64,000 nucleotides of DNA. Origin: Leptodontidium sp. MPI-SDFR-AT-0119 (lineage: Eukaryota > Ascomycota > Leotiomycetes > Helotiales > Leptodontidiaceae). Each line of letters begins with the position of its first letter. Position 1 is the first letter of the stretch. A program made the position numbers and the translations under genes. The stretch spans positions 496,001 to 560,000 of the forward strand of contig JAHLEZ010000034.1 in assembly GCA_020726505.1 (NCBI GenBank), read 5' to 3'. The notes beneath the pieces were generated by a model that was given only the letters and a program-made list of their open reading frames with translations, did not search any database and was not told the DNA's origin. Shown here piece by piece: positions 13,211 through 21,976 of this stretch.

Positions 13211-13254
13211 GGTGTCCGGAATGGGGGGGTGTCCGGAATGGTGGGGTGGGGACT
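13211..13254 (-). repeat. Right terminal inverted repeat of the Fot1/pogo-like element
   Basis: Inverse complement of the left repeat at 10803-10846, one mismatch in 44, followed by TA. The duplicated CCATTCCGGACA motif is kept here too. Confidence 0.92.
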
Positions 13255-13256
13255 TA

Positions 13257-13911
13257 TGGTTGCTATAAAATTTCGGAGAAATCTGTATGATACAATGATA
13301 TCTAGGGATTAAAATAGATGGCTTGTATGGCCAACCCCTCGTTACTTTTGATCAATTACGCTACGTAGCCTGGCAAGTAGATGAGGAACCTCCACCTCTT
13401 TTCCTTCCGATGCCCTACGGCTTCCACAATCACTAACCCCTGGCAAGCAGAGGTATCCAAGGAGCCTACGTTCCAGGCATTGTTCAATTCCCCTGTCTGT
13501 TACAAAGAAGGAGCAAAGCTACAGTTAAGGAAATATAGCTACGGGTCGTATTTTAAACTATATCCGTTTACGGCTAGTCCACGGTGGAACCGTAACAGGC
13601 CGTAGCATGTGGCCTCGTGAAGGTTCCCGTGACATTAAAGCAGCTACCTTTAAATTTAGATAGATTTAACTACTTAAAATATAAATTTATAATGATACAG
13701 TTTAGCCTTCTAGCTTTCTTAGGAACTTAAAAAAAATTCTAACTTATAAATTTCGAGTCTTCAACTGATTAACGTAAAAAAGAAATCTCTAAATTATTGG
13801 CATATTGAATTAACTGACGTATCGCTGATGACGTTGACTGACTTCCTGGACAGCCTGCGTACATGATGGAAGGAACTTGACCACGTCGTTCACTCGTAAT
13901 TAGCCTTTTAT
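13257..13911. other. Intergenic region, no gene recognised
   Basis: Mixed composition, with AT-rich sequence after 13620. A short plus-strand frame at 13381-13605 shows no family motif and I do not consider it a gene. The region probably contains the 3' flank of the HET gene. Confidence 0.45.
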
Positions 13912-15816
13912 TCATCTTAACCTTAATGGCTCAACTCTATACCCACCAATCATATCCCCAACTTCTACGCTTTCAGGCATATCCTTCATCAGCTCGCCTC
14001 GATTAGCACCACCATAATATCCTTCACCAATCACCAAATAATAATCGTCTGCAGGTCGAAGAATCATAGGTTTGTCACACCCAAAGATCATCCATATCTC
14101 ATCTCCTTCAGCTGCGGACTTGAGTGTCAGGCCCATCCCACCATTTGCCCCAACAAAAGGGAGATGCTTCCCAATAACGCCCCAAGCCAGCCTCGTGAAC
14201 ATTGTCCCGTTATCGAATATTGCTCCAGATTCCTTGTCCATTCGGATAATATCCAACATTGTAGAGCGGCGTTCGCTAGGTTTGGTCTCCGCTATGCGAG
14301 AGACTTTGACGAGAGCATCGGCGCTCATTGTAATTGCTTGCTTGAGTTTGGAGTGTGCGTCGGCATCCTCTGGTTTGAAATTGTCGACTGCGGCTAGGGT
14401 GCTAGCTAATGCAGGCCATTGGGGTAAGTCGAAGTCATCCGCAATATCGGACTCCGGTCCAGTCCTAACCTGATTTGATCGTGCCTTTCTTACCATGGAT
14501 CTGCAGCTGTCGAGAAAAACAGACGTAGGGGTGTTATATAGTTCGACACCCTCAGGGAGATTGAATATCTGATCTATGCGATCAACACGTATTCCATAAG
14601 CATTGAGTATTGAGCAATCAGCAGAGAAGCTCGCTTTGAATCGCGACATGAATGAAGGTAATTTGTTCTCGAATTTTGGCGAATAGGATATCCATATTCT
14701 GGTTGAGGGGTCTCTCCAATCAGGTACCCAACTTGGGAGTGTCCGCTCCTGATGAGGACATCTCCAATTAAGACCAGCGTAGAGAAGAAAGTTAAGTGAG
14801 TTGTACTTTCGTAACACGAAATCAGCAACACTGGTATAGGTATCCTTAACCGAATAGTCGTAGCTTATCGTCAGGCCTCCCTCAGAGTAATCAGAGGCCA
14901 GATGAAGTAAACCATATAACCGATCGCGATCATCTGTACATTCAAGCTTATATGAAGTTGCCAGTATTTCCAGAAGGTTTAGATCACAGTTGCTCAGTGT
15001 GGAACCCTGCAGCGGGCGGTGCTGGCTGTCGAGGAACCCAAATCTCGTGGGGAGACTGATATTTGGATAGATGTCAACCCAGTCAATCCATATCGGGGTG
15101 TTGATATCAACAGCGGAAAACCTGCTAGAGGCGAGCCGAAGAAAATGGTACACATTGAAACTAGGGAGTATAACATCCCGGCATTGAATAACCAAATTTG
15201 CCGCGTTGCTGACCTCTTGCTGAATCCATACCCTCATCCAGTAAGGATTTTTGAAGATGGGTTTCAGTGGCTCCCAGAAGGAGGCATCGGTTCCAAGGTC
15301 GTCGTCGATACTGTGATCGTCGAAGGTGAGCAATTTGCGCAACGCTGGGTTGTTGAGATCAATTTCAATATCCAGCCAGACATACACGGTGGCAGCGTTT
15401 TGATATATCTTTCGCATGAGCTGGACCTGGTCGCTCCGCTCTTGGACGTTATTTTGGTTGATGCATATTGCATCGATCCAAATCAGACGCGGCTGGTCAC
15501 GCAGGCGCAAGGCATGGAGCGCTGCTGCAAGATTTGAAGTCACTTTGAAATTATCGTCTTGATTTAGTTGGATTGTTTTGGCGCCATTTGTCGTTCCCCA
15601 CATATAAGAAAGTGCATCGTAAGGAGGGCTGGCATGTTTGCCGTCATCGAGATTGCGTCGGCTGAGCTTCCCAGATATTGGACTCGTCTCCGGGCCTGGC
15701 AGGAGCTCGAGGAGCCTGGTTTCGGGGTTCCCGGGCTTCAGCGGAGTTGTCGAATAAGCACTCTCGGTCGCGGGCATAGTTGAGCCTTGGATGGAGTTGC
15801 TGAATGTAAGAAACAT
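13912..15816 (-). CDS. HET (heterokaryon incompatibility) domain protein
   Basis: Single-exon gene of about 634 residues from the ATG at 15816, or 621 from the ATG at 15777; the frame upstream has no earlier ATG. The HET domain begins about 60-75 residues in, with YDALSYMWG, then LRLRDQPRLIWIDAICINQ and a segment ending in VYVWLDIE. These are the conserved blocks of the HET family (PF06985). HET domains are known in fungi as effectors of non-self-induced programmed cell death. The C-terminal part contains the glycine-rich GDEIWMIFGCDKPMIL and YYLVIGEGYYGG, typical of this long HET architecture. The frame is intact with normal base composition, unlike the TE sequence on both sides. It sits between a decayed transposon and the decayed protease/gasdermin-like pair, a setting common for allorecognition genes. 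The partner or trigger is not visible. Confidence 0.88.
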   Translation of the reverse strand: MFLTFSNSIQGSTMPATESAYSTTPLKPGNPETRLLELLPGPETSPISGKLSRRNLDDGKHASPPYDALSYMWGTTNGAKTIQLNQDDNFKVTSNLAAALHALRLRDQPRLIWIDAICINQNNVQERSDQVQLMRKIYQNAATVYVWLDIEIDLNNPALRKLLTFDDHSIDDDLGTDASFWEPLKPIFKNPYWMRVWIQQEVSNAANLVIQCRDVILPSFNVYHFLRLASSRFSAVDINTPIWIDWVDIYPNISLPTRFGFLDSQHRPLQGSTLSNCDLNLLEILATSYKLECTDDRDRLYGLLHLASDYSEGGLTISYDYSVKDTYTSVADFVLRKYNSLNFLLYAGLNWRCPHQERTLPSWVPDWRDPSTRIWISYSPKFENKLPSFMSRFKASFSADCSILNAYGIRVDRIDQIFNLPEGVELYNTPTSVFLDSCRSMVRKARSNQVRTGPESDIADDFDLPQWPALASTLAAVDNFKPEDADAHSKLKQAITMSADALVKVSRIAETKPSERRSTMLDIIRMDKESGAIFDNGTMFTRLAWGVIGKHLPFVGANGGMGLTLKSAAEGDEIWMIFGCDKPMILRPADDYYLVIGEGYYGGANRGELMKDMPESVEVGDMIGGYRVEPLRLR

Positions 15817-15936
15817 GAGGTATGATGGGTTATCAGCGTTTGTGCTAGTGGGGCACGAGCTCGGTACAGCCGCACGGGTACAGCAATGTCCATGACTAGC
15901 GTCAATCCTGCCTCGCGAATTTCTGGCCCTCACCAA

Positions 15937-16327
15937 AAAGCTGAAAACGCCCCGGAATACTACGCCTTAATAACGCCTCTAAATTAAAAGCTATAAACGT
16001 TAATTTAATTGTTATATTTTTGGATATTTGTACGTAAGAGGACTTTTTGTGCATCGTTTTTATCGTAGTGTTGTGAGGAAGGCCTAAATCGAGGGGTTCT
16101 GGGGTTTACGAAGGTGGGCGGCATTGAAATCCGTTAGCTTGAGAGCTTGGCGAGGAACACCAAAACCTTCGCATCTAAAGGGGCGTGCATCTGAAAAGTC
16201 TACACTTAAATTTAATTCTCTTTTATAGAGGTTAGACTTAAGGCTCTGAACTTTAATCTTATGAAATAAACTAAGACAAATAATAATATAAAGGAAGACC
16301 CCGATTTTTCATCTTAAGTTCTAAGCT
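15937..16327. other. Intergenic region between HET gene and protease pseudogene
   Basis: Becomes AT-rich from about 16200. No reading frame or repeat recognised. It probably holds divergent 5' flanks, since the HET gene runs leftward and the protease remnant rightward. Confidence 0.4.
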
Positions 16328-18459
16328 ATGATATTTAATTTAAACCTCGCACTCCGAATTTGGGATCTAAGAGAAGTTGCGCGGAATTGTCCCGTTGAAA
16401 AAGGTCGAATTAACGAGAACCTTACGGGAGTCTTGGATGAGTTGACAAGTCGCTTTGTGTCCGATCTATGGACAGGTCTTTTTGTTCGGTCGGCACCCGG
16501 AATGATCGACTTCGAAAGCGTTAAAGGTCAAACCTACCTAAGATTACGGGCATTGCAAAAGGCACTACCCGAGGACAATACACCGGATATTGCTTTGTTG
16601 TGTACTCTCGGAAATTTATTCGGATTGGAAGTAACCGGGTCGAAAAGAGAAACCGGATCCTAGACTGCTGTAATAAAGCTTTCGAATTCCTGGCCAAATT
16701 GGAGCCTAACGAGGACTCCCCTTGTCCAGCCAATTTCAATTTCTACCCCTCAAATCACACATGTAATTTTCCTAGTAAAATCTTTGGGGTGATGAAGGAG
16801 AACTGGTGGTGCAATTGCCATAATGTTTCTCACGTATCACGCAAGACACTTACTTCTAAGCCTAACGGAACACTGGAGATTTTAAATCATGCCGACTGGT
16901 GACTAGGATCTGTTAACGCATGCTTATTTCCGGATACTGCTTCTAACTGGCTCAAAGGATTTTGAATGGTAGGATACTTAAGTGGATGTAGAAGTGAGAC
17001 TGTAAGTTATCACTGTTCTGATCTTTACAGGAGCCAAGCGGTTAGCTAATCTAGAAGATAGGCAACAAAATATGATACGAGCGGAGCTTAATGAGGACTC
17101 GCGCAACGCCACTAAAGGCGCCGCGAAGACGAGCCGTTCGAGAACATTGATCTGGCAGAGAAAGCTTTGGCGAATGAAAGTAGATCTGGATCGCAACTTT
17201 TATTATTAGATTCTGGATGGCAAGTTCAGGTCTCTGAAAGAACTTCTTTAACTTAGGCCGAACGAAAGCAGTTGCATATTTGAATCCTCCGCCGTCGAAG
17301 GAAAAGATCGCCTTAGTCTGTTATTCTTTTTGGCAACATCTTTTCTCCATCTTTATAAAGGCCCTTGCCTAGCATATCGAATGGACCTCGGAACTCTTCA
17401 CACTAAGATAGACCTGGCCAAAGCCACCGAGAAAACGGGCGCTTTCGATCATTATGACGAACATAACTATATTACGAATCTCTAATGATTGCGAGGAGTT
17501 GTTGCTAACAATCCAACTACTATTTTTAATAGACAAGAGAGTTCCAGAAATTGGTTCTCATATTTAGATGGTGCACACGCCGTCATCGATGAACTACTCG
17601 AAGAATTTGAAGACTCCCGGGCTATTTCCGACGCGGAGAAAGCTGCAACTCATGTCAAGGTCGTAGTGCTTGATACAGGGTTTCAAGCACCAAAAGGGCT
17701 GTATGAGAACTATGTAGCTTTGGGGAAGGTTAGCGCCATTGAATCGGAAAACTTTGTCGGTGACGGTGTCTTGTCTGGCTTTTTAGACTGGTAGACTGAT
17801 AACGATGGCCACATGCACGGCACTACGGTGGCTCGAATTCTAATCAACATAACCCCCGTAGCCGACGTACACGTTGCTCGAGTTTTTGAGAAAGGAGAAG
17901 ATTTAGACAACCCGAAAGCCGCCACGCAAGTTTACAGACGTATCGCTGAGGTAAGTCTAACTTGATTATCCGACTGGAGAGACATTGATCTAATGAAGGC
18001 TATTGATCGTGCAACCAAAAAGTGGAAAGTTGACTTAATTGTCATGTCCTTCGGCTTCGGCCAGCCTGTCGAGCAGGTTCGCAAAGCTATGGCGGAGGCT
18101 TCTAAGAGCGCGAAGCTACCCCTCTTTTTGGTTACTACTCGAAACGTTGGCGCCAATGAAGACGTTGCCTGGCCTGCACGAGGCACCATTGGCGGAGTGT
18201 TTGGGATTAGCTTAACAGATGGGGACGGTTGTGGATCCTCCTTCAACCCTCGAGACTACCACTCTTCTACGCACTGGGAGAGGAGGCTCTAGTGGATCGT
18301 GATGATCCTGAAACAAATTAAGTGTCCGGAATTACTTACGCTACCCCGATTGCGGTTGGAATTGTAGCAAACATCCTCGGGTGTGCCCGCATGGAAGTGA
18401 AACTCAGTCAACTAAAGTTATGCGAGGAGTATAAAGGCTTATTGTCGGATCTTTTCTAG
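16328..18459 (+). pseudogene. Decayed DUF7580-like plus subtilisin-like (S8) serine protease
   Basis: Broken plus-strand gene. The first part (16328-16910) has a helical segment, then a block with KENWWCNCHNVSH that resembles the DUF7580 domain found at the N-terminus of many fungal proteases; a matching leucine-rich piece lies at 17300-17420. From about 17640 the subtilase domain follows. The Asp motif VVVLDTG is present, and the His motif GHMHGT comes just after an in-frame TAG. A GT-AG intron at about 17951-17997 joins well, and the oxyanion Asn region RNVGANEDVAWPARG is present. After 18280 the frame shifts and a TAA follows. The Ser motif then reads SGITYATP, so the usual GTS is GIT and the catalytic Ser appears to be Thr. 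Two stops, a frameshift and a lost nucleophile make activity unlikely. Fungal genomes often pair such proteases with gasdermin-like genes, and one lies convergent next door. Confidence 0.72.
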
Positions 18460-18827
18460 AGCGGATGGAATGAAGGCGGTTCTGAGACATTTAATGAGTT
18501 CAAAGTATAATTGTGGAGTGGAAAGTTTGATGCGATCGGACTTTCTTAAGAGTATTCGTGATGACCGATGGTTAGGAGATGTTTAAGAGACGATTAAAAA
18601 GCACTGAGCTTTACTAAGTCTTTGCAGTATATTTCATAATATTTAGAGGAATATTTTTGTACTAGTAAATATTAATTAATCTAGAGTTAAAAGTGTAGTT
18701 AATTAAATTGAGTGATGTGAGTCAAATTAAGCCAAATAGAACCTTGCTTAGAGCCGGAGAATGGAAATAGTGGAGAGCGGCACATCAACAACTCCCAACT
18801 TAACCTAGTCAATCTTCGTCCTGAAAC

Positions 18828-19645
18828 TCATTCCTCGTCTTTGGCCTCTTCTGAGACGTCTTTTAGAATACCTAAATCACCTTTATTATATTTAATATCC
18901 AAAGCATTCTCCAAGGACTTCACAACGTTATCTTTATGCCTACCAAACACCGCCCTTCTCGTGATCGTCTTCGTAGAAGCTCCTAGCTCTCCCTTCTTCT
19001 TAGGCTTGAACATTAAAAGCTTGTAAGCAAAAATATAATCAGATGACCCCTTGTACTTAATATCCCTCTTATCCGTCGCCTTCCACTCTCCACTAGGACC
19101 TAGCGTCACAGCCGGACCCTCAGGCACAATATTTGCCTCAATCTTCCTATTAATGTCTAGTTCCTCCTTACTCTCTTCGAAACACTTGCCTTCCTCCCAG
19201 TCTTAAGCCTAGCAATTATATATAATTATCGGTTTCCTTATCCCAGTCGCCTTGAAATAAATCTGTACACTAGCATCTGATACCGCCTTCTTTAGATACT
19301 GGGGGTTATTCTCAGGCAAGAAATACTTGGTTTTTAGTGTCTTAAATTTTTGTTACTCGGCCATCGATTTCAGTTTGCTGAAGTTGACTTGTCCACTGAT
19401 GACGAACTGAAGGTATTTGAACTAGAGGCTAATCTTTCTGGAGCGCAACTGATCGGACGTGGTCTCCCAGTCGATTTTCTCTCCTTCTTGTATTTCCGAG
19501 GCGTTAGGAGGATTGAGAGTGCTGGCCGGGCTTGACTTTCGGGGTTCTTGCGATCTGTGATCATGTGGCCGAGGACTACGATGGAGCTGCTGGCCAGGAT
19601 GTCCCAGTTTGGGGCTAGGATGTAGGTGGGAACAAGGGAGGCCAT
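18828..19645 (-). pseudogene. Decayed gene resembling fungal gasdermin-like (pore-forming cell-death) proteins
   Basis: Minus-strand remnant of a roughly 260-270-residue protein. The N-terminal piece from ATG 19645 reads PTYILAPNWDI followed by a LGHMITD step; the middle has a VQIYFKATGIRKPIIIY strand-like stretch; the C-terminal piece (19127-18828) has GSSDYIFAYKLLMF followed by a basic segment. From memory this order resembles fungal gasdermin-like proteins of the RCD-1/HET-Q1 group, but I cannot align it here. At least two stops near 19200 and frame changes around 19370 break it. Its neighbour is a subtilisin-like protease remnant in convergent orientation, the partner type known to activate fungal gasdermins by cleavage (HET-Q1/HET-Q2 in Podospora). 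The identity rests on partial motif resemblance plus context. It could be another small fungal stress protein. Confidence 0.42.
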
Positions 19646-20011
19646 GGTAATAATTTTGCTTAACTTTTGTTGCGGCAAGTGACCAAGTTTCGGATTGTTA
19701 AGATAGTTGTGATGGATAGTAGCAAGAAAAGTTCGAGTCTAAAGTTTGATAAGAAATCACTTGTAGGAATTTAATCACATTCATTTCAAGCGATCCCTCG
19801 CATATGCAAGGTAGCAGCAACGGTTCATTCATCCGATCACCCCGCTGTAATATTGATTGGTTTTCTGTGGCTGTGGGCCGTCAATTCTGGCACTCACTGG
19901 TGCGGCGTTGACCCGTGAATACGAGTAAATGGGCTCAGCTGTGGCGTCCTCGGCGTGATCAGCCACCTAGGCACAGCTGAAGTATCGTCACCATGGGCAT
20001 ATAAACTTTGC

Positions 20012-21976
20012 ATGATCCTTCAAAATGCGCTGCTGAGGATTATCGTATACCTACTATCAATAATTTTGAAGCGCAGGATGGGCAAGGACTATGTGCATCA
20101 ATATCTCTGGACCGAGTACAGCACCGGGAACTGGATTCTGACCCTTGCCGACAACGAGGCATTCCTCTTCATTTCAGCCTTTAGCTGTCTCATTGCATTC
20201 TCAGCGAGTCGGTCCTGGAAAATCGCCACGCTTCTTACCGAACTCGTTCTCGAAAGAATCCCAGGTCTGATTCGGTTGAATAGAGCGGTCGGTAGCAACC
20301 GCGAGCCAACCGACAACCTGGGACAAGGGTCTGCGATATGGGAAGCCGTCAAATCATTTAGGCGCAAGAAGCAAGATGCCGTGGAAGCGGAGAAAGACGC
20401 TATCAGACCTCGTGTACTTGGAACTGCTGGACTTCTTCACGTTCTTCTTTGGATAGCCATAGGTATTGTCCTCCCATGGCTCCTGACCGGCCGTAGCCTG
20501 GAAACACCAGTCGTAAAGTCGAGATTTCGAAAGAACTGTCGAGATTTGACCCCTGAATCTTCGTGGTCAGAAAATGGACAGTGGTACCTACGGTCTGCCC
20601 ATCTCGGCGACGCCTACTACAAACAATGCTGGCTCGACGGACCCACGACAGGCGTCTCCCCTTCTTGCGTACAGAGATTCGACACTCGCCTACCCCTAAT
20701 AGAGCACCGTAATGTCGATTGCCCGTTTCCGGGGAATATCTGCATGAATGGTACACGTCCGCTACAATTACAGCATAGCAACATCACAGCCCACGATGTG
20801 GGCGTCAACTCCAAGACACAAGTCGTCTTGAACCACCGTCTGACTTGCTCCCCAATCGATTCCGACCAGCTATTTTTCAACATGCCCGAGTATCCCGAAG
20901 CTGGCCAGCTCTTATATTTCTTTGACCGCGACGTCATCCGCAATATGTCCGATCACGAAGAAGGAAAGCACTTCATGCAGCAACTGAGCTTCTGGCTAGA
21001 GACGTTCAACTTGCCAGGTTCTGGGACCGAGGCAGCCGAGAAACGTGTGCCGTACGACTTGAGGATCATCCCGGACTTCATCCCTAAGCTCAACTTTTCT
21101 AGTCTCTATCATCCTTCGTTGAGGCGAGATGATGGAAGGCTGTTTATGAGCGTCTTCACTGCCGGGTCGACGTACTACAAGACTGAAGTCAAGGATCAAA
21201 TATTCGCCGCTCCTAAAAGTGTATTTAGTGAAAATAATAATAGGCGACAGTGGTATCCAGATCGCGAAGCCACCGTTCTGGGCTGTCTGGAGCAATTCCA
21301 GCTCTGCTATGCGCCCAAACCAAACAATATTGATTTGTGCACACCCTGGGGCGACGGCGTGGAGTATTTTGCGGGTTTTAGCAACGCTCTCGTCCAACGA
21401 AACGACCTCGCTGAGCATACAATCCTCGACCTCGTCCTCCTTCACAGGTCTCTGGTCGCGGACTTATCAGTCCACCAATATCTGCTTCGTCACCGCGGCG
21501 TCCAGTCTCTGCTTCTGAACATGTACCGTTTCGGTAACTACGTGTACCAAGTTGATGCAGAAGAGCAGTGGGTCAGAGAGGTGAAGGTATGGTTCGAGAC
21601 TGCCTTCCTGACCTGCCGCTACGGGATCTTGGATCTTGTGCAGAATCAAGATGCGCCGTTAGATGTAGCTGAGAGGAGCCCAGATGCGCCGGGCCAGCTC
21701 TGTGACCGGGTGTTGTTCCTTGACAGGAATTATACGAATGTGAATGCGAAGGGCTTGTTCGCGTGTATTGTGGTATTTGGACTCCTTGTAGTTGTTAGTT
21801 TTGTCAGATGGGCTAGGGTCTGTAGCTGGCTCAAGGTTGTGTGGAATGTCATTTCGACACTCGCTGGCGGCCTGGTTCTTGTGGTGACAGGTCTGTGGGT
21901 AAAAGCACCCTCGTTTCTAAGAGCAAATTATCTGAAAATCCCTACTGCTTTGGATCGTGGCTTGGAGTTGGAATAG
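20012..21976 (+). CDS. Fungal multi-pass membrane protein of unknown function
   Basis: Intact single-exon frame of about 654 residues from the ATG at 20012; the frame extends upstream to a GTG at 19955 with no earlier ATG, so a small 5' exon is possible. The architecture seen is an N-terminal hydrophobic helix (ILQNALLRIIVYLLSIIL), a second around AFLFISAFSCLIAFSAS, a third near LLHVLLWIAIGIVLPWLL, then a long region of about 400 residues rich in Cys and in Asn-X-Ser/Thr sites, and two C-terminal helices (LFACIVVFGLLVVVSF and the segment near ISTLAGGLVLVV). This suggests a large extracytoplasmic loop. The layout is common among fungal hypothetical proteins, but I do not recognise a named family. 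GC content and codon use are normal, in contrast to the AT-rich sequence that follows at once. Confidence 0.82.
   Translation: MILQNALLRIIVYLLSIILKRRMGKDYVHQYLWTEYSTGNWILTLADNEAFLFISAFSCLIAFSASRSWKIATLLTELVLERIPGLIRLNRAVGSNREPTDNLGQGSAIWEAVKSFRRKKQDAVEAEKDAIRPRVLGTAGLLHVLLWIAIGIVLPWLLTGRSLETPVVKSRFRKNCRDLTPESSWSENGQWYLRSAHLGDAYYKQCWLDGPTTGVSPSCVQRFDTRLPLIEHRNVDCPFPGNICMNGTRPLQLQHSNITAHDVGVNSKTQVVLNHRLTCSPIDSDQLFFNMPEYPEAGQLLYFFDRDVIRNMSDHEEGKHFMQQLSFWLETFNLPGSGTEAAEKRVPYDLRIIPDFIPKLNFSSLYHPSLRRDDGRLFMSVFTAGSTYYKTEVKDQIFAAPKSVFSENNNRRQWYPDREATVLGCLEQFQLCYAPKPNNIDLCTPWGDGVEYFAGFSNALVQRNDLAEHTILDLVLLHRSLVADLSVHQYLLRHRGVQSLLLNMYRFGNYVYQVDAEEQWVREVKVWFETAFLTCRYGILDLVQNQDAPLDVAERSPDAPGQLCDRVLFLDRNYTNVNAKGLFACIVVFGLLVVVSFVRWARVCSWLKVVWNVISTLAGGLVLVVTGLWVKAPSFLRANYLKIPTALDRGLELE

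Larger units (their letters stand above)
10803..13254 (-). mobile_element. RIP-degraded Fot1/pogo-type DNA transposon with 44-bp TIRs and TA target duplication
   Basis: The element is bounded by 44-bp terminal inverted repeats (10803-10846 and 13211-13254) that match at 43 of 44 positions. TA dinucleotides flank both ends (10801-10802 and 13255-13256), as expected for Tc1/mariner/pogo elements. Each TIR holds two copies of CCATTCCGGACA, plausibly paired transposase-binding sites. Inside is a minus-strand transposase reading frame with many stops, interrupted by a second element at 11311-11937. Without that insertion and one TA the element would be about 1.82 kb, a usual size for this class. 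RIP-type decay indicates it is not active. Confidence 0.9.

Noticed and set aside
15019..15537. 172-residue frame antisense to the HET gene
   Set aside because: Shadow of the HET coding sequence on the other strand; no independent support.
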